Positions 54,624 through 62,771 of a DNA stretch of 64,000 bases are shown piece by piece. This DNA comes from Nocardia nova (GTDB lineage Bacteria; Actinomycetota; Actinomycetes; Mycobacteriales; Mycobacteriaceae). Position 1 is the first letter of the stretch. The number at the start of each line of letters is the position of its first letter. The stretch spans positions 286,486 through 350,485 of the forward strand of contig NZ_PSZE01000004.1 in the NCBI RefSeq assembly GCF_002933465.1. Direction: 5' to 3'. Both the position numbers and the translations under genes were made by a program. The notes below the pieces were generated by a model. The model was not told where the DNA came from. It made no database searches and worked only from the letters and a program-made list of their open reading frames with translations.

Positions 54624-56597
54624 ATGTCGAAGCCCGTACCCGAGGTCAGCGCCGCGGAGATTTCGCGGCTCGCCGGCGTCACCCGCGCGACGGTGAGCAA
54701 TTGGCGTCGTCGTCACAACGACTTCCCCGATCCTGTCGCGGGCAACGAGTCGCGGCCGCTGTTCGATCTGCACGCCGTGCGGCAATGGCTGGTCTCGCAC
54801 GGCGTCGACGCGGCACACTCACCGGAATCCGAACTGCGCACACTGGTCCGCTCCCATGCGACGCCGCAGGCCGTCACCAAGGTGATGGAGGTGCTGCGGC
54901 GCACCGGCGACGGGTGGTCCGCGCCCGGGGCCGACGATCAGGAACTGGCCGCCCAGGTCGCGGCCGCCATGCGGGCGGCCACCAGCGTCGACCAGGTGCG
55001 CACCACGCTCGACATCCTGACCGAGCGTGCGATGGACGATGCCGCCTCCACCGGCGTCTACGTCACCCCGCCGGCGGTCGCGTCGATGATGGCGGCGCTG
55101 ATCCGTTCGGCGAGCACCCCGGCCGTGCGTAGCGTGCTCGACCCGGCATGCGGCAGCGGAAGTCTGCTGCTGGCTGCCGCTCAGGACGGGGCCGAGGAAC
55201 TGTACGGGCAGGATTCGGTGCCGGTGCAGGTGCAGCGCGCCCGGTTGCTGATCGAGGCCGAGACGGCGCTGGAACCGGTGGTGCGGGCCGGGGACAGTCT
55301 CATCGCCGACGCATTCGCCGACCTGCAAGTCGATGCGGTGCTGTGCAATCCGCCCTACGGACAACGAGATTGGGGCTCGGGGGAACTCGCCTTCGATACC
55401 CGCTGGGATTACGGGCTACCGCCGCGCGGGGAACCGGAACTCGCGTGGGTGCAGCACGCGCTCGCGCATCTGCGGCCCGGCGGTATCGCGGTGCTGCTGC
55501 TGCCACCGGCGGTCGCGACGCGGATGTCCGGGCGCAAGATCCGGGCGAATCTGGTGCGCGCCGGTGCGCTGCGTGCCGTGATCGGGTTGACGCCGGGTGT
55601 GGCGCAGCCCTGGCACGTCGGATTGCAGATCTGGGTGTTGCGACGCCCGGAACCCGGTGCGGCCGTGCCGGATTCGATGTTGTTCATCGACACCATCGGC
55701 GCCGCCGTGCATCAGGACGGTGACCGGCTGGGGCGGGATGCGGTGGTCGCCAGGTGGCAGGCTTTCGACGGGGGAAGTCCAGACGCGGCGGCCGAATCGG
55801 GGGTGTCGGCGGTGGTGCGTTCGGTCGATCTGCTGGATGAGGAAGTAGATCTCACCCCCGCCCGATATGTGCGGTCGGCGCTCGATTCGGGCGCGGTCTC
55901 CGAACAGGTCGGGGCCGCGCTCGACAGTCTCGGCGTGGCGGCATCCGAGCTGACCGTGGCCGTCTCGGCGGTGCCGGGGTGGGCGGAATCGGCCGGAAAG
56001 TCGTGGCGTTATATCGGCATCGCGGATCTGGCCAATCACGGTCAGCTGCAATGGTTCCGGGCAGCGCCGCGCGGATCCCAGCGTCCGCCCGGTGATCGGC
56101 GGGTCTTGACCGCGCCGGATGTCGCCAACGGAACTCCGGCGTCGGGCACGCTGGATTCGGTCCCCGACGATCCGGTCGAGGTGTGCGAGGGCGATGTCCT
56201 CATGCCCGCGGTGCGCAGCGACCGCAGCGGTGGTCGCACCGCGCGCGTCGCCACCGCGGAGGATGCGGGCGCGGTCCTCGGCTCGCATGTGCACGCCCTG
56301 CGGGTCGACCAGGACCGGCTCGATCCTTGGTTCCTCGCCGGATTCCTGTCCGGGGCCGAAAATGTTTCTGCCACAAGAACCTCCACCATCCGCTTCGATC
56401 TGACCCGGCTGCGTGTGCCGGTGCTGTCGATGGACGAGCAACGCCGATACGGGGCCCTGTTCCGGCAACTGTTCCTGCTGCGCACCGCCGCGCATCGGGC
56501 GTCCGTGGCCGCCGAACACACCGCCGAGCTGATTACCACCGGGCTCACTGCGGGTGCGCTGATCCCGCAGGAGAACTCCGAAAGCCGCAAGCGATGA
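54624..56597 (+). CDS. N6-adenine DNA methylase with N-terminal HTH
   Basis: 657 residues; ATG at 54624 with GAGAGGAGGGG upstream. Residues 8-35 form an HTH (AAEISRLAGVTRATVSNWRRR) like MerR/excisionase heads. The type I HsdM-like methylase has motif I DPACGSGSLLLAAAQ (about 172) and motif IV NPPYGQRDWG (about 241), which predicts N6-adenine methylation. Residues about 450-640 resemble a type I specificity half: FLAGFLSGAENVS, RLRVPVLSMDEQRRYGALFR. No restriction HsdR follows. First gene of a four-gene operon and divergent from the BREX side. It overlaps the next gene by four bases. Confidence 0.88.
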   Translation: MSKPVPEVSAAEISRLAGVTRATVSNWRRRHNDFPDPVAGNESRPLFDLHAVRQWLVSHGVDAAHSPESELRTLVRSHATPQAVTKVMEVLRRTGDGWSAPGADDQELAAQVAAAMRAATSVDQVRTTLDILTERAMDDAASTGVYVTPPAVASMMAALIRSASTPAVRSVLDPACGSGSLLLAAAQDGAEELYGQDSVPVQVQRARLLIEAETALEPVVRAGDSLIADAFADLQVDAVLCNPPYGQRDWGSGELAFDTRWDYGLPPRGEPELAWVQHALAHLRPGGIAVLLLPPAVATRMSGRKIRANLVRAGALRAVIGLTPGVAQPWHVGLQIWVLRRPEPGAAVPDSMLFIDTIGAAVHQDGDRLGRDAVVARWQAFDGGSPDAAAESGVSAVVRSVDLLDEEVDLTPARYVRSALDSGAVSEQVGAALDSLGVAASELTVAVSAVPGWAESAGKSWRYIGIADLANHGQLQWFRAAPRGSQRPPGDRRVLTAPDVANGTPASGTLDSVPDDPVEVCEGDVLMPAVRSDRSGGRTARVATAEDAGAVLGSHVHALRVDQDRLDPWFLAGFLSGAENVSATRTSTIRFDLTRLRVPVLSMDEQRRYGALFRQLFLLRTAAHRASVAAEHTAELITTGLTAGALIPQENSESRKR

Positions 56598-57211
56598 GCG
56601 AGCGCTATACCGAGCTGCGGGCGGCACTGATCGAGCGACCTGTCCCGCTCCCGCCGGTACTGGAACCCGACCCAGTTGCGCACGACACGGTTTCGCTCGA
56701 CGATCTGGTGGCCGCCGAGGCGCTGCACGTGCATGAAGCGCCGCCGACCGTCGGCGGCGGGGACGCTGCGATGTTGTCGGCCAAGGATGTGCGGCTGGGA
56801 CGGGCGGCATCGCGGCGAGGCAGCGCCGACGAGCCGGGCGCTGTGCTGGTGCGCGCCGGGGATGTCGCGGTGGTCATGGGTGTCGAACCGGCCGCGCACG
56901 TCTGCGCCGAGGACGGTGTGCTGCTCGGGCCCGGCATTGCGCTGGTGCGCGGCAGTGCCACCACCATCGACCCGCATTTTTTGGCCGGGGTGCTGCGGGA
57001 CGCGATCGCCGATGGCCCCGTGGATCTGTATCGGGTGCGGATCCCGCGCGTTCCGCTCGCCGATCAGCGTCGGCTCGGCGCCGCCTTCCGCCAGCTGGCC
57101 GAGTTGGAGACCGCATGGCGGCTGCGCCGCGCGACGATCGAGCAGGTGGTGCGCGCCGGGGTCAGGGGCCTGGCGGCGGGCGTGCTGCGACCGGCTACCG
57201 TCGACGAGTAG
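56594..57211 (+). CDS. Type I specificity (HsdS)-like half-protein
   Basis: 205 residues, ATG overlapping the methylase stop (ATGA). The C-terminal half (HFLAGVLRDAIADGPVDLYR, IPRVPLADQRRLGAAFRQLA) parallels the tail of the methylase just upstream, as in S-subunit target-recognition domains with a trailing helix. Together the two would give two recognition halves, as in a full HsdS. At 205 residues it is about half a normal HsdS. Binds DNA target sequence, by inference. Confidence 0.7.
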   Translation: MSERYTELRAALIERPVPLPPVLEPDPVAHDTVSLDDLVAAEALHVHEAPPTVGGGDAAMLSAKDVRLGRAASRRGSADEPGAVLVRAGDVAVVMGVEPAAHVCAEDGVLLGPGIALVRGSATTIDPHFLAGVLRDAIADGPVDLYRVRIPRVPLADQRRLGAAFRQLAELETAWRLRRATIEQVVRAGVRGLAAGVLRPATVDE

Positions 57212-57249
57212 GTTGACGTGTCGGCAGTGGTGGACTCACGGAGGTGGCG

Positions 57250-58683
57250 GTGACTCAACCGCGGATCGACGGAGGCCGGTACGAACTCGTCCGGGAGATC
57301 GGCGCCGGCGGGATGGGGCAGGTGTTCGAGGGCTACGACAGTCACCTCAAACGCCGGATCGCGGTGAAAATCACCCACCCCAACCTCGACCAGGACCCGA
57401 ACTGGACGAGGCGATTTCTGCGCGAAGCCGAATTCATGGCCCAGATCAGCCACCCCGGTATGCCCGCGATCCACGACGCCGGCATCTCACCCGGCCCGCC
57501 CGAACGACCTTATCTGGTAATGGAATTCATCGAAGGCACCACCTTCGACGAACTACTCGACCGGCGCGGCCCGCTCCCGATCGGCGTGGTGGCGGCGCTG
57601 GGCGCGCAAGCCGCCGCGGTGCTGGCGGCAGCACACCGCAACCGGATCTACCACCGCGATCTGAAACCGTCCAACCTCATGCTGTGCGCCGACGGCACGG
57701 TGAAGGTGCTCGACTTCGGCCTCGCCGTCACCACCGACACCGATATGACCCGCTACACCAACACCGGAAATACGCTCGGAACACCGGCGTTCATGGCACC
57801 CGAGCAGGTCGAGGGGAGGGCCGTGGTGCCGCAAACCGACCTGTACGCGCTCGGGCTGGTGCTGTACGAACTGCTCACCGGCGATCGCGTGATGACGGGC
57901 AGTTCACCGTATGTGGTGTGGCAGAACCAAGTTCATTCCATGCCGACCGAAATCCGCCGCGAACGCCCCGACGTTCCGGTCGATATGGCCCGGCTGATCA
58001 TGAGCTCACTCGCGAAATCACCCGACCGCCGGCCCGAGGACGCCGCCACCGTCCACGCCGTGCTGATGCGCTACGCCGATGGTGTGGCGGCACTTCCGGA
58101 AATCAAGGACCCGCACGGCCCGGCGCGGATGTATGCCGCCGCAGCCAGCGCCGCGGGCGCCGCGCGCACCGCCCCGACCGTCGTCGCGCCGACGATCGTC
58201 ACCGGCGAAACCCTGGCAACACCCCCGCGCACCACCGATTTCAGCCGCTCCGATATCGAACGCGCCATCCACCGCGCCCGTGACCTCGCCGCCGAATCCC
58301 GCTACACCCCCGCCATCGCTAACCTGAAAACCGTAGTGGAACAAGCCGTTTCCCAACTCGGTCCGCGCGATGCCGACGTCGTGGAAGCTCGCCTCAACCT
58401 GGCCGCCCTCCGCTTCGACAGCAATGACTTCACCGGCGCCGCGGAACTGTTCCGCACCCTCATCGACGACCTCACCGCCGAACGCGGCCCCTACGACGAA
58501 CAGGTCATGCACTGCCAACGCCAACTCGCCACCTGCGATGTGCAAAACGGCGACACCGGCGCGGCATTGACCCGGCTGCGCCGGTTACACGGCCAGATGG
58601 CGGTGCGTTACGGGGAGCAGGATCGGCGAGTGGTGGATTTGGTCGAACAGATCAGGTTCATTGAGATGGGGGCGCAGGGGTGA
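57250..58683 (+). CDS. Serine/threonine protein kinase with TPR-like C-terminus
   Basis: 477 residues; GTG at 57250 chosen because GGAGG lies five bases upstream. Kinase domain: glycine loop IGAGGMGQVFEG (about 18), AVKI with the ATP lysine (about 38), IYHRDLKPSNLML (about 135), VLDFGLAVTT (about 154), GTPAFMAPEQVEG (about 178). All catalytic residues are present. Ala/Thr-rich linker, then helical repeats (about 337-477: ARDLAAESRYTPAIANLKTV and AELFRTLIDDLTAERGPYDEQ) resembling TPR. No membrane helix, so cytosolic, unlike PknB-type kinases. Coupled to the next gene by a GTGA overlap. Parallel to PglW in being a kinase beside a methylase. Confidence 0.9.
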   Translation: MTQPRIDGGRYELVREIGAGGMGQVFEGYDSHLKRRIAVKITHPNLDQDPNWTRRFLREAEFMAQISHPGMPAIHDAGISPGPPERPYLVMEFIEGTTFDELLDRRGPLPIGVVAALGAQAAAVLAAAHRNRIYHRDLKPSNLMLCADGTVKVLDFGLAVTTDTDMTRYTNTGNTLGTPAFMAPEQVEGRAVVPQTDLYALGLVLYELLTGDRVMTGSSPYVVWQNQVHSMPTEIRRERPDVPVDMARLIMSSLAKSPDRRPEDAATVHAVLMRYADGVAALPEIKDPHGPARMYAAAASAAGAARTAPTVVAPTIVTGETLATPPRTTDFSRSDIERAIHRARDLAAESRYTPAIANLKTVVEQAVSQLGPRDADVVEARLNLAALRFDSNDFTGAAELFRTLIDDLTAERGPYDEQVMHCQRQLATCDVQNGDTGAALTRLRRLHGQMAVRYGEQDRRVVDLVEQIRFIEMGAQG

Positions 58684-59213
58684 GCACCTCGGACCCGCAC
58701 CATCATTCAGCATGGCGGATTCGCGCCTGGGACGACACTCGCCTGGCTGAACGCTTTCTCGAACTGGGGCTTGTTGCCGTCAGCGAGGACGACATCGGTC
58801 AAGACGTCACCCGGTTCGCCTCCGAAAAGGCGCTGCGCCGCAAGATTTTGGAGGAAAACCCCGGACGGTCCGAGCAGGCGATCGGAACCTTCGTCACCTA
58901 CTGGCGCGATTTCAGCCGCACCATGAAGACTGGCGACATCATCGTGTTGGCGTACCGCGACCGGCGGGAAACGCTGCGGGCGGCTGTCGGTTCGGTAGCC
59001 GGGGAGTACGAATATCGAGCCAACGAACCCGATCTGCGTCTACGCCACCGCCGCGCTGTCCGTTGGCATATGACTCTGAATCGCAGTGAGCTCGATGACG
59101 ACCTGCGCCGAGCGGTCAATACGCCTGCGACTATCAACCGGTTCAGAGCAGGCGATGCATACAGCCGGCTTGCGGCCATGGCATCCGATTCCGAGGAAGC
59201 GCACGGAGTTTAG
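58680..59213 (+). CDS. Mrr-N/PUA-like domain protein (putative modified-DNA reader)
   Basis: 177 residues from a GTG overlapping the kinase stop. The fold marks are WRIRAWDDTRLAERFLELGL, VVAVSEDDIGQDV (as AVSEDDIGQDV), FSRTMKTGDIIVLAYRDRRE, AVGSVAGEYEYRAN, LRHRRAVRWHM. This is the pattern of the PUA/EVE-like domain found at the N-terminus of Mrr-type restriction enzymes, thought to sense modified DNA. No nuclease domain follows. The remainder is helical. Role inferred: reads the mark made by the methylase, or foreign marks, and signals to the kinase. Confidence 0.72.
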   Translation: MSTSDPHHHSAWRIRAWDDTRLAERFLELGLVAVSEDDIGQDVTRFASEKALRRKILEENPGRSEQAIGTFVTYWRDFSRTMKTGDIIVLAYRDRRETLRAAVGSVAGEYEYRANEPDLRLRHRRAVRWHMTLNRSELDDDLRRAVNTPATINRFRAGDAYSRLAAMASDSEEAHGV

Positions 59214-59248
59214 TCTCGACCGGTTCGATCTCGGCACCGTCGGGGCGT

Positions 59249-59276
59249 CCGGCGGCGATTGCCGTCGCGCCGCCGG
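59249..59276. terminator. Hairpin between convergent operons
   Basis: Perfect 9-bp inverted repeat ccggcggcg (59249-59257) and cgccgccgg (59268-59276), 10-base loop, lying between the ends of the reader gene (59213) and the minus-strand gene ending at 59305. No T-run, as usual for high-GC actinobacteria. Confidence 0.6.
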
Positions 59277-59304
59277 GACAGCGCATAAATGCCGTCGGTC
59301 GTGT

Positions 59305-59568
59305 TCAGTCCCGGTCGCCTTTCTGGCGTTTGCGTCGTTGTTCGTTGACGTAGTCCTCGTACTCTGTGCCTTCGAAGTCGTATCCGCCGTAGCGGTCGGA
59401 CAGGTGGAATTTCTGGTCTTCGGGGATCTCTTTGCGGCGCTGTTCGAAGGCTGCGAAGGCGGCGTTGATCTCGTCCATGTCTTCGGGGGTGGTATTGGTC
59501 TCGGCGGTGGGTTCGAACGTCTTTCCGCCGATGTGTACGCGGTCGGGGTTGTCGTCGGTGGTGTTCAT
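59305..59568 (-). CDS. Small acidic protein of toxin cassette 3
   Basis: 87 residues, ATG with GGAG upstream. Very acidic, with DRVHIGGKTFEPT, DEINAAFAAFEQRRKEI and YDFEGTEYEDYVNEQRR. It shares GTEYE/GTEFEG-type wording and the KTF...Y/F start with the protein at 59942, so they may be divergent copies of one family. Separated from that gene by 373 bases. Possible immunity or chaperone role, unproven. Confidence 0.6.
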   Translation of the reverse strand: MNTTDDNPDRVHIGGKTFEPTAETNTTPEDMDEINAAFAAFEQRRKEIPEDQKFHLSDRYGGYDFEGTEYEDYVNEQRRKRQKGDRD

Positions 59569-59941
59569 GGGGGCTCCTAGCCCAAGTGCTCGATCGTGCG
59601 GATGACGGTGCGTCCGCCACTCGTCAACAGAACGTCAGTTGGGCATCTGACACAGACTTGGCGATCGGTCGATCGGAATGCGGCGGATCGAGGCCGCCAC
59701 AGGTGAGATCTTGTCGTGTGTTCGGGCTGCGAGTCGCTGGCGGGTGTGGTCCACCGAAGGGTGCTCGCACCAAGGGTTTCCGTTCAGTCGGCCTCCGCTC
59801 GAGGGCGCTTTCAGTGCGGTGACGTTACGGCCCTCCGCCTCCGACGTCGGTCGCGTCGATACTCGACCACACGCAGGGCGAGGCGTCATAGTGTTCGGCC
59901 GGCCTGCCCGGCGCTACCGCGCGGTTTGCTGCCGTCGGCGC
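59569..59941. other. Non-coding gap, no gene recognised
   Basis: About 370 bases between two minus-strand genes of the third toxin cassette. A minus-strand open frame at 59635-59889 has no ribosome binding site or family resemblance that I can support, though its GNPWCEHPSVDHTR stretch could be a gene remnant. A promoter for the gene at 59305 is expected here, but none was identified. Confidence 0.4.
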
Positions 59942-60283
59942 TCAGTCGCGCTCCTGCGGTTGGGTGTCGTCCCGAGGATATCGGATGCGGTGGCCGTTCG
60001 AGTCGTAGGCGGGCCGTCCGTGGGCGTCGCGCCACTCGCCCGTGTCGGGGTCGGTGGTCCAGCCCTCGAATTCGGTGCCGACAAGATCGTCACGGTAGGC
60101 GGGGCTGCTGCGGTAGTCGGGGGTCCCCTCGGGCAGCGGCGCAGTGCTACGGGCCCATTCGTCCCATTCGGCGCGGGCCGCGGCGCGTTCCTCTTCGGTT
60201 GGGATCGGCGGCAACCTCGTTCCGTTGATCTGTTCGTATTCTTCTCTGGTGTAGAAGGTTTTGCCTGCGAATCGTTCGGGCAT
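59942..60283 (-). CDS. Putative immunity/accessory protein of ADP-ribosyltransferase toxin
   Basis: 113 residues from an ATG with GGAG eight bases upstream, eight bases after the toxin stop. Acidic and Trp/Tyr-rich: GKTFYTREEYEQINGTRLPP, EEERAAARAEWDEWARS, DDLVGTEFEGWTTDPDTGEW. No family recognised. Directly follows the toxin, so immunity is the natural guess. The DPDTGEW segment looks like a short surface turn. Confidence 0.6.
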   Translation of the reverse strand: MPERFAGKTFYTREEYEQINGTRLPPIPTEEERAAARAEWDEWARSTAPLPEGTPDYRSSPAYRDDLVGTEFEGWTTDPDTGEWRDAHGRPAYDSNGHRIRYPRDDTQPQERD

Positions 60284-60291
60284 GCTTTCTC

Positions 60292-61779
60292 CTATATTTC
60301 ATCCATAACAATGATTGTTCGATTGGTGGCTTTGTCGAAGTATTTGTCCTTTACATAGAATTCGGTGTGATCCTTGAATTGAACTTCGTCTTTCGTGCCA
60401 CCGTACTGGCTGATGTCGCGGCCAGTTTTACTCGTTATTCGGTATTCGACGTCGGTCGTTCCTGTAGCCACTCCGTTGCCGGTGCCGGCCGGGTTGGTGG
60501 AGGTGCAGGTGTAGCCGTCTTCGGTGATCGGCTTGCCGGGTTCGTATTTGGCGATTTGCTCAGGGGTGAGGTGTGTCTGCCGGACCACTTTTCCCTGATA
60601 GGCGGGTAATTTCCCGAGTGCGGCATTGTAGGCGTTGATGTCTTCTTGCTGCTGAGGTGTTACACGGTTTTCGCGGATGGCGGATATCAGGTCTTTGCCG
60701 TTCCGGTCGGTCGGGCCGCGGTTGAGAAGCCAGCGCTCCTCGTTGGTCAGCTCTGTCAAGCCCGCCGGGTTCACGCGTGCCGACGTGGGCGTTTTTTTGA
60801 TGTCTTCGCCCAGTTTGGCGAGATTCTGGAGTTCCTTCGAGCTTTTGGCCAGGTCTTGCTCGACCTTGATGCCTTTCTCCAGTTTGTGGCCGGCTTTCCA
60901 GGCATCGATGATCGCGCGGATCGGGGCGGCGAAGCGGGCGGCGATCTCGGCGACCTTCGCCGACGCGATCGCGGCGCCGATGCCGAAGGTGACGAACGAG
61001 GTCGCCACACCGATCGCTGCGGTGATCGCTACCTCTTTGAGCAGTTCTTTGCCCAGGTCTTCGAGTTGATGCTCGAGGTCTTCGCGCAGCTTCGCGAGTG
61101 CGTCGTGGTGTTCGGTGCACGCGCCGGCAAGAGCCCCGAATGCTCCGGTGACCGCGGTGACACCTGTTTTGAGCTGGGCAAGATCATCGGTGATGAACTG
61201 GGTTTCCGGGGATTGGATCGCGGCGAACATGCCGGTGACCCGATCGATTTCCGCGGGCAGATTCGCCACCGCTTCGGCGGCGGCCAACTGCGACCAGGCG
61301 GTGGCGATGTTGCCCAGTTTGCCGGTGTCGCCGTTGGGGACGGTGATGCCGATCTTCTCAGCGAGCTTGACCCCACCGTCTTCGAGGCCGTTGCTCGGCC
61401 CACCGGCCGAGGGCAGCGGTACTCGGCAGAGGTAGACGGCGGGGGTCGGGGCGACGGGGCGTTCGGGTGGTGCGCCGCGCTCGCCGATGGTGGAGTTGTA
61501 GTCGGCGAGGGCGTGGTTGTAGCCCATTTCGCGCAGCACCGCGGCGTAGCCGTCGAGCGCTTCGGCGGCGTGCACGGCGGTGTTCATCGCCTCGTAGGCG
61601 TGCTGGTCGTAGCTTTGGGCCCACTTGGTGGCTTCGTCGTAGGTGCCGGACATGTGCTGGCAGTCGGCGAGAGCATCCCATTTGCCGTCGACGGCGGTGA
61701 ACAGGTTTTCCGCTGCGGTGTGCAGGGCTGCGGCGGCGTCGTAGTAGACGCTGGGCTGCACCGCGAGAGGTGTGGTCAT
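60292..61779 (-). CDS. Type VII-secreted toxin with ADP-ribosyltransferase tip
   Basis: 495 residues from the ATG at 61779. Leader helices with VYYDAAAALHTAAENLF and WAQSYDQHAYEAMNTAVHAA, as in the other two toxins; a hydrophobic pair of helices near 250-290 (VAITAAIGVATSFVTFGIG). The C-terminal 150 residues look like a mono-ADP-ribosyltransferase: R in GKVVRQTHLTPEQI (about 400), the STS-like TSTNPAGTG (about 425) and the glutamate in TKDEVQFKD (about 466). Arg, Ser/Thr and Glu correspond to the R-S-E family. The position two before the Glu is Lys rather than Gln/Glu, so the target residue cannot be predicted. Probable action: NAD-dependent modification of a protein in a rival or host cell. 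Confidence 0.8.
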   Translation of the reverse strand: MTTPLAVQPSVYYDAAAALHTAAENLFTAVDGKWDALADCQHMSGTYDEATKWAQSYDQHAYEAMNTAVHAAEALDGYAAVLREMGYNHALADYNSTIGERGAPPERPVAPTPAVYLCRVPLPSAGGPSNGLEDGGVKLAEKIGITVPNGDTGKLGNIATAWSQLAAAEAVANLPAEIDRVTGMFAAIQSPETQFITDDLAQLKTGVTAVTGAFGALAGACTEHHDALAKLREDLEHQLEDLGKELLKEVAITAAIGVATSFVTFGIGAAIASAKVAEIAARFAAPIRAIIDAWKAGHKLEKGIKVEQDLAKSSKELQNLAKLGEDIKKTPTSARVNPAGLTELTNEERWLLNRGPTDRNGKDLISAIRENRVTPQQQEDINAYNAALGKLPAYQGKVVRQTHLTPEQIAKYEPGKPITEDGYTCTSTNPAGTGNGVATGTTDVEYRITSKTGRDISQYGGTKDEVQFKDHTEFYVKDKYFDKATNRTIIVMDEI

Positions 61780-61781
61780 CC

Positions 61782-62090
61782 TCAGCGCCCCAGGAGTTTG
61801 AGGTTGGCCGCTACGGCGTTGCTGTAGTGGCCGTGCGCGGCCGCGGCGGCGGCGCGCATCTTCTCGATACCGTCGTGGACCTCTTCGGCGGCTTTCATCC
61901 ACTCCTGGTGTGCGGCACGGTGTTTGTCAGCGCCGGAGCCGGTCCAGCTTTGATGCGCGGCCGCGACACGTGCGTCCAAACCGGCCAGGCTGTCGGCGAC
62001 GAAGCCTTGCAGGCCCGCGATCGCGGCGGTGACGGCGTCGAGGTGATCCAGATCGACGCGGTAGCCGTCACCCGGTGTGGGTGTAGTCAT
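61782..62090 (-). CDS. WXG100-family protein (partner B)
   Basis: 102 residues from the ATG at 62090. Helical hairpin with AAHQSWTGSGADKH (Trp-Thr-Gly near residue 50). Two-base gap before the toxin start. Closely resembles the partner B proteins of cassettes 1 and 2 (DLDHLD near the start is shared with 24683-24988). Confidence 0.87.
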   Translation of the reverse strand: MTTPTPGDGYRVDLDHLDAVTAAIAGLQGFVADSLAGLDARVAAAHQSWTGSGADKHRAAHQEWMKAAEEVHDGIEKMRAAAAAAHGHYSNAVAANLKLLGR

Positions 62091-62110
62091 GAGTACCGTC
62101 CCCCCTTCAT

Positions 62111-62485
62111 TCACATATTGAGCAACGGGCCGGTCGGTCCTCCTGGCTGCGTCGCGGTGCTCGTGCCCATATTCAGCGCGCCGAGGCCGGTGGCAGTGCG
62201 GTCGTCGACGGATGCGTAGGACACCGCGACCACGCCGAGTAGTTCGGCCATGACAGCCAACGCGTCGAGGACTTCCAGCGCACCGGTTTTCGCTTCGTCC
62301 CAGCCGGCCAGGTAAGCATCAGCGGCTGCGCCTTTCCACGTGGACATCAGGCCGACGACTTCGCTGTCGGCGCTGCGAATGCCGTTGACGAGCGCTTCGG
62401 CGGTCAGCTGCACGAACTTCCCGGCGTCTTGCACCTCAGTCGGCACCACCGTGAACGCAGCGGCCGATCCCTGCGGATCTGTCAC
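62111..62485 (-). CDS. WXG100-family protein (partner A)
   Basis: 124 residues from a GTG at 62485 with GGGAGG six bases upstream. Hairpin turn LMSTWKGAAADAYLAGW (Trp-Lys-Gly). The tail is Gly/Thr/Pro-rich (TATQPGGPTGPLLNM). First gene of the third cassette. Region 62486-62771 upstream holds the divergent promoter region only. Confidence 0.87.
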   Translation of the reverse strand: MTDPQGSAAAFTVVPTEVQDAGKFVQLTAEALVNGIRSADSEVVGLMSTWKGAAADAYLAGWDEAKTGALEVLDALAVMAELLGVVAVSYASVDDRTATGLGALNMGTSTATQPGGPTGPLLNM

Positions 62486-62771
62486 AGAAACCTCCCTCGT
62501 CCAGATGTCAGGGTGGAACCGCGCGCGTGAACAAGGCGGCCACCAGGCCTGGACACAGTAACGATCGGGTTCCGGGCTGTCGCATCCACCCGGGGAAACC
62601 GGATTGTCGGACGGAGCGACAACGCGACCACCGGCCTCGGGTGGGTTTTCAAGCGACCCGTTGTCGCACCGAGGTCCGCTCGCGCGGTCAGCTGCCGAGT
62701 TCGACCGAGTACTCACCCCCGCCGCCACTGTCCATGCATACTTTAATCCTGGTGTCATTAGGGGGTTTTCG

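Noticed and set aside
54624..57211. Ordinary type I restriction-modification system
   Set aside because: The methylase and S-like genes are present but no HsdR motor is found in the window; a kinase and a PUA-like protein follow instead.
59635..59889. Possible 84-residue minus-strand gene
   Set aside because: No ribosome binding site, no start context and no family resemblance beyond a short WCEHP stretch.
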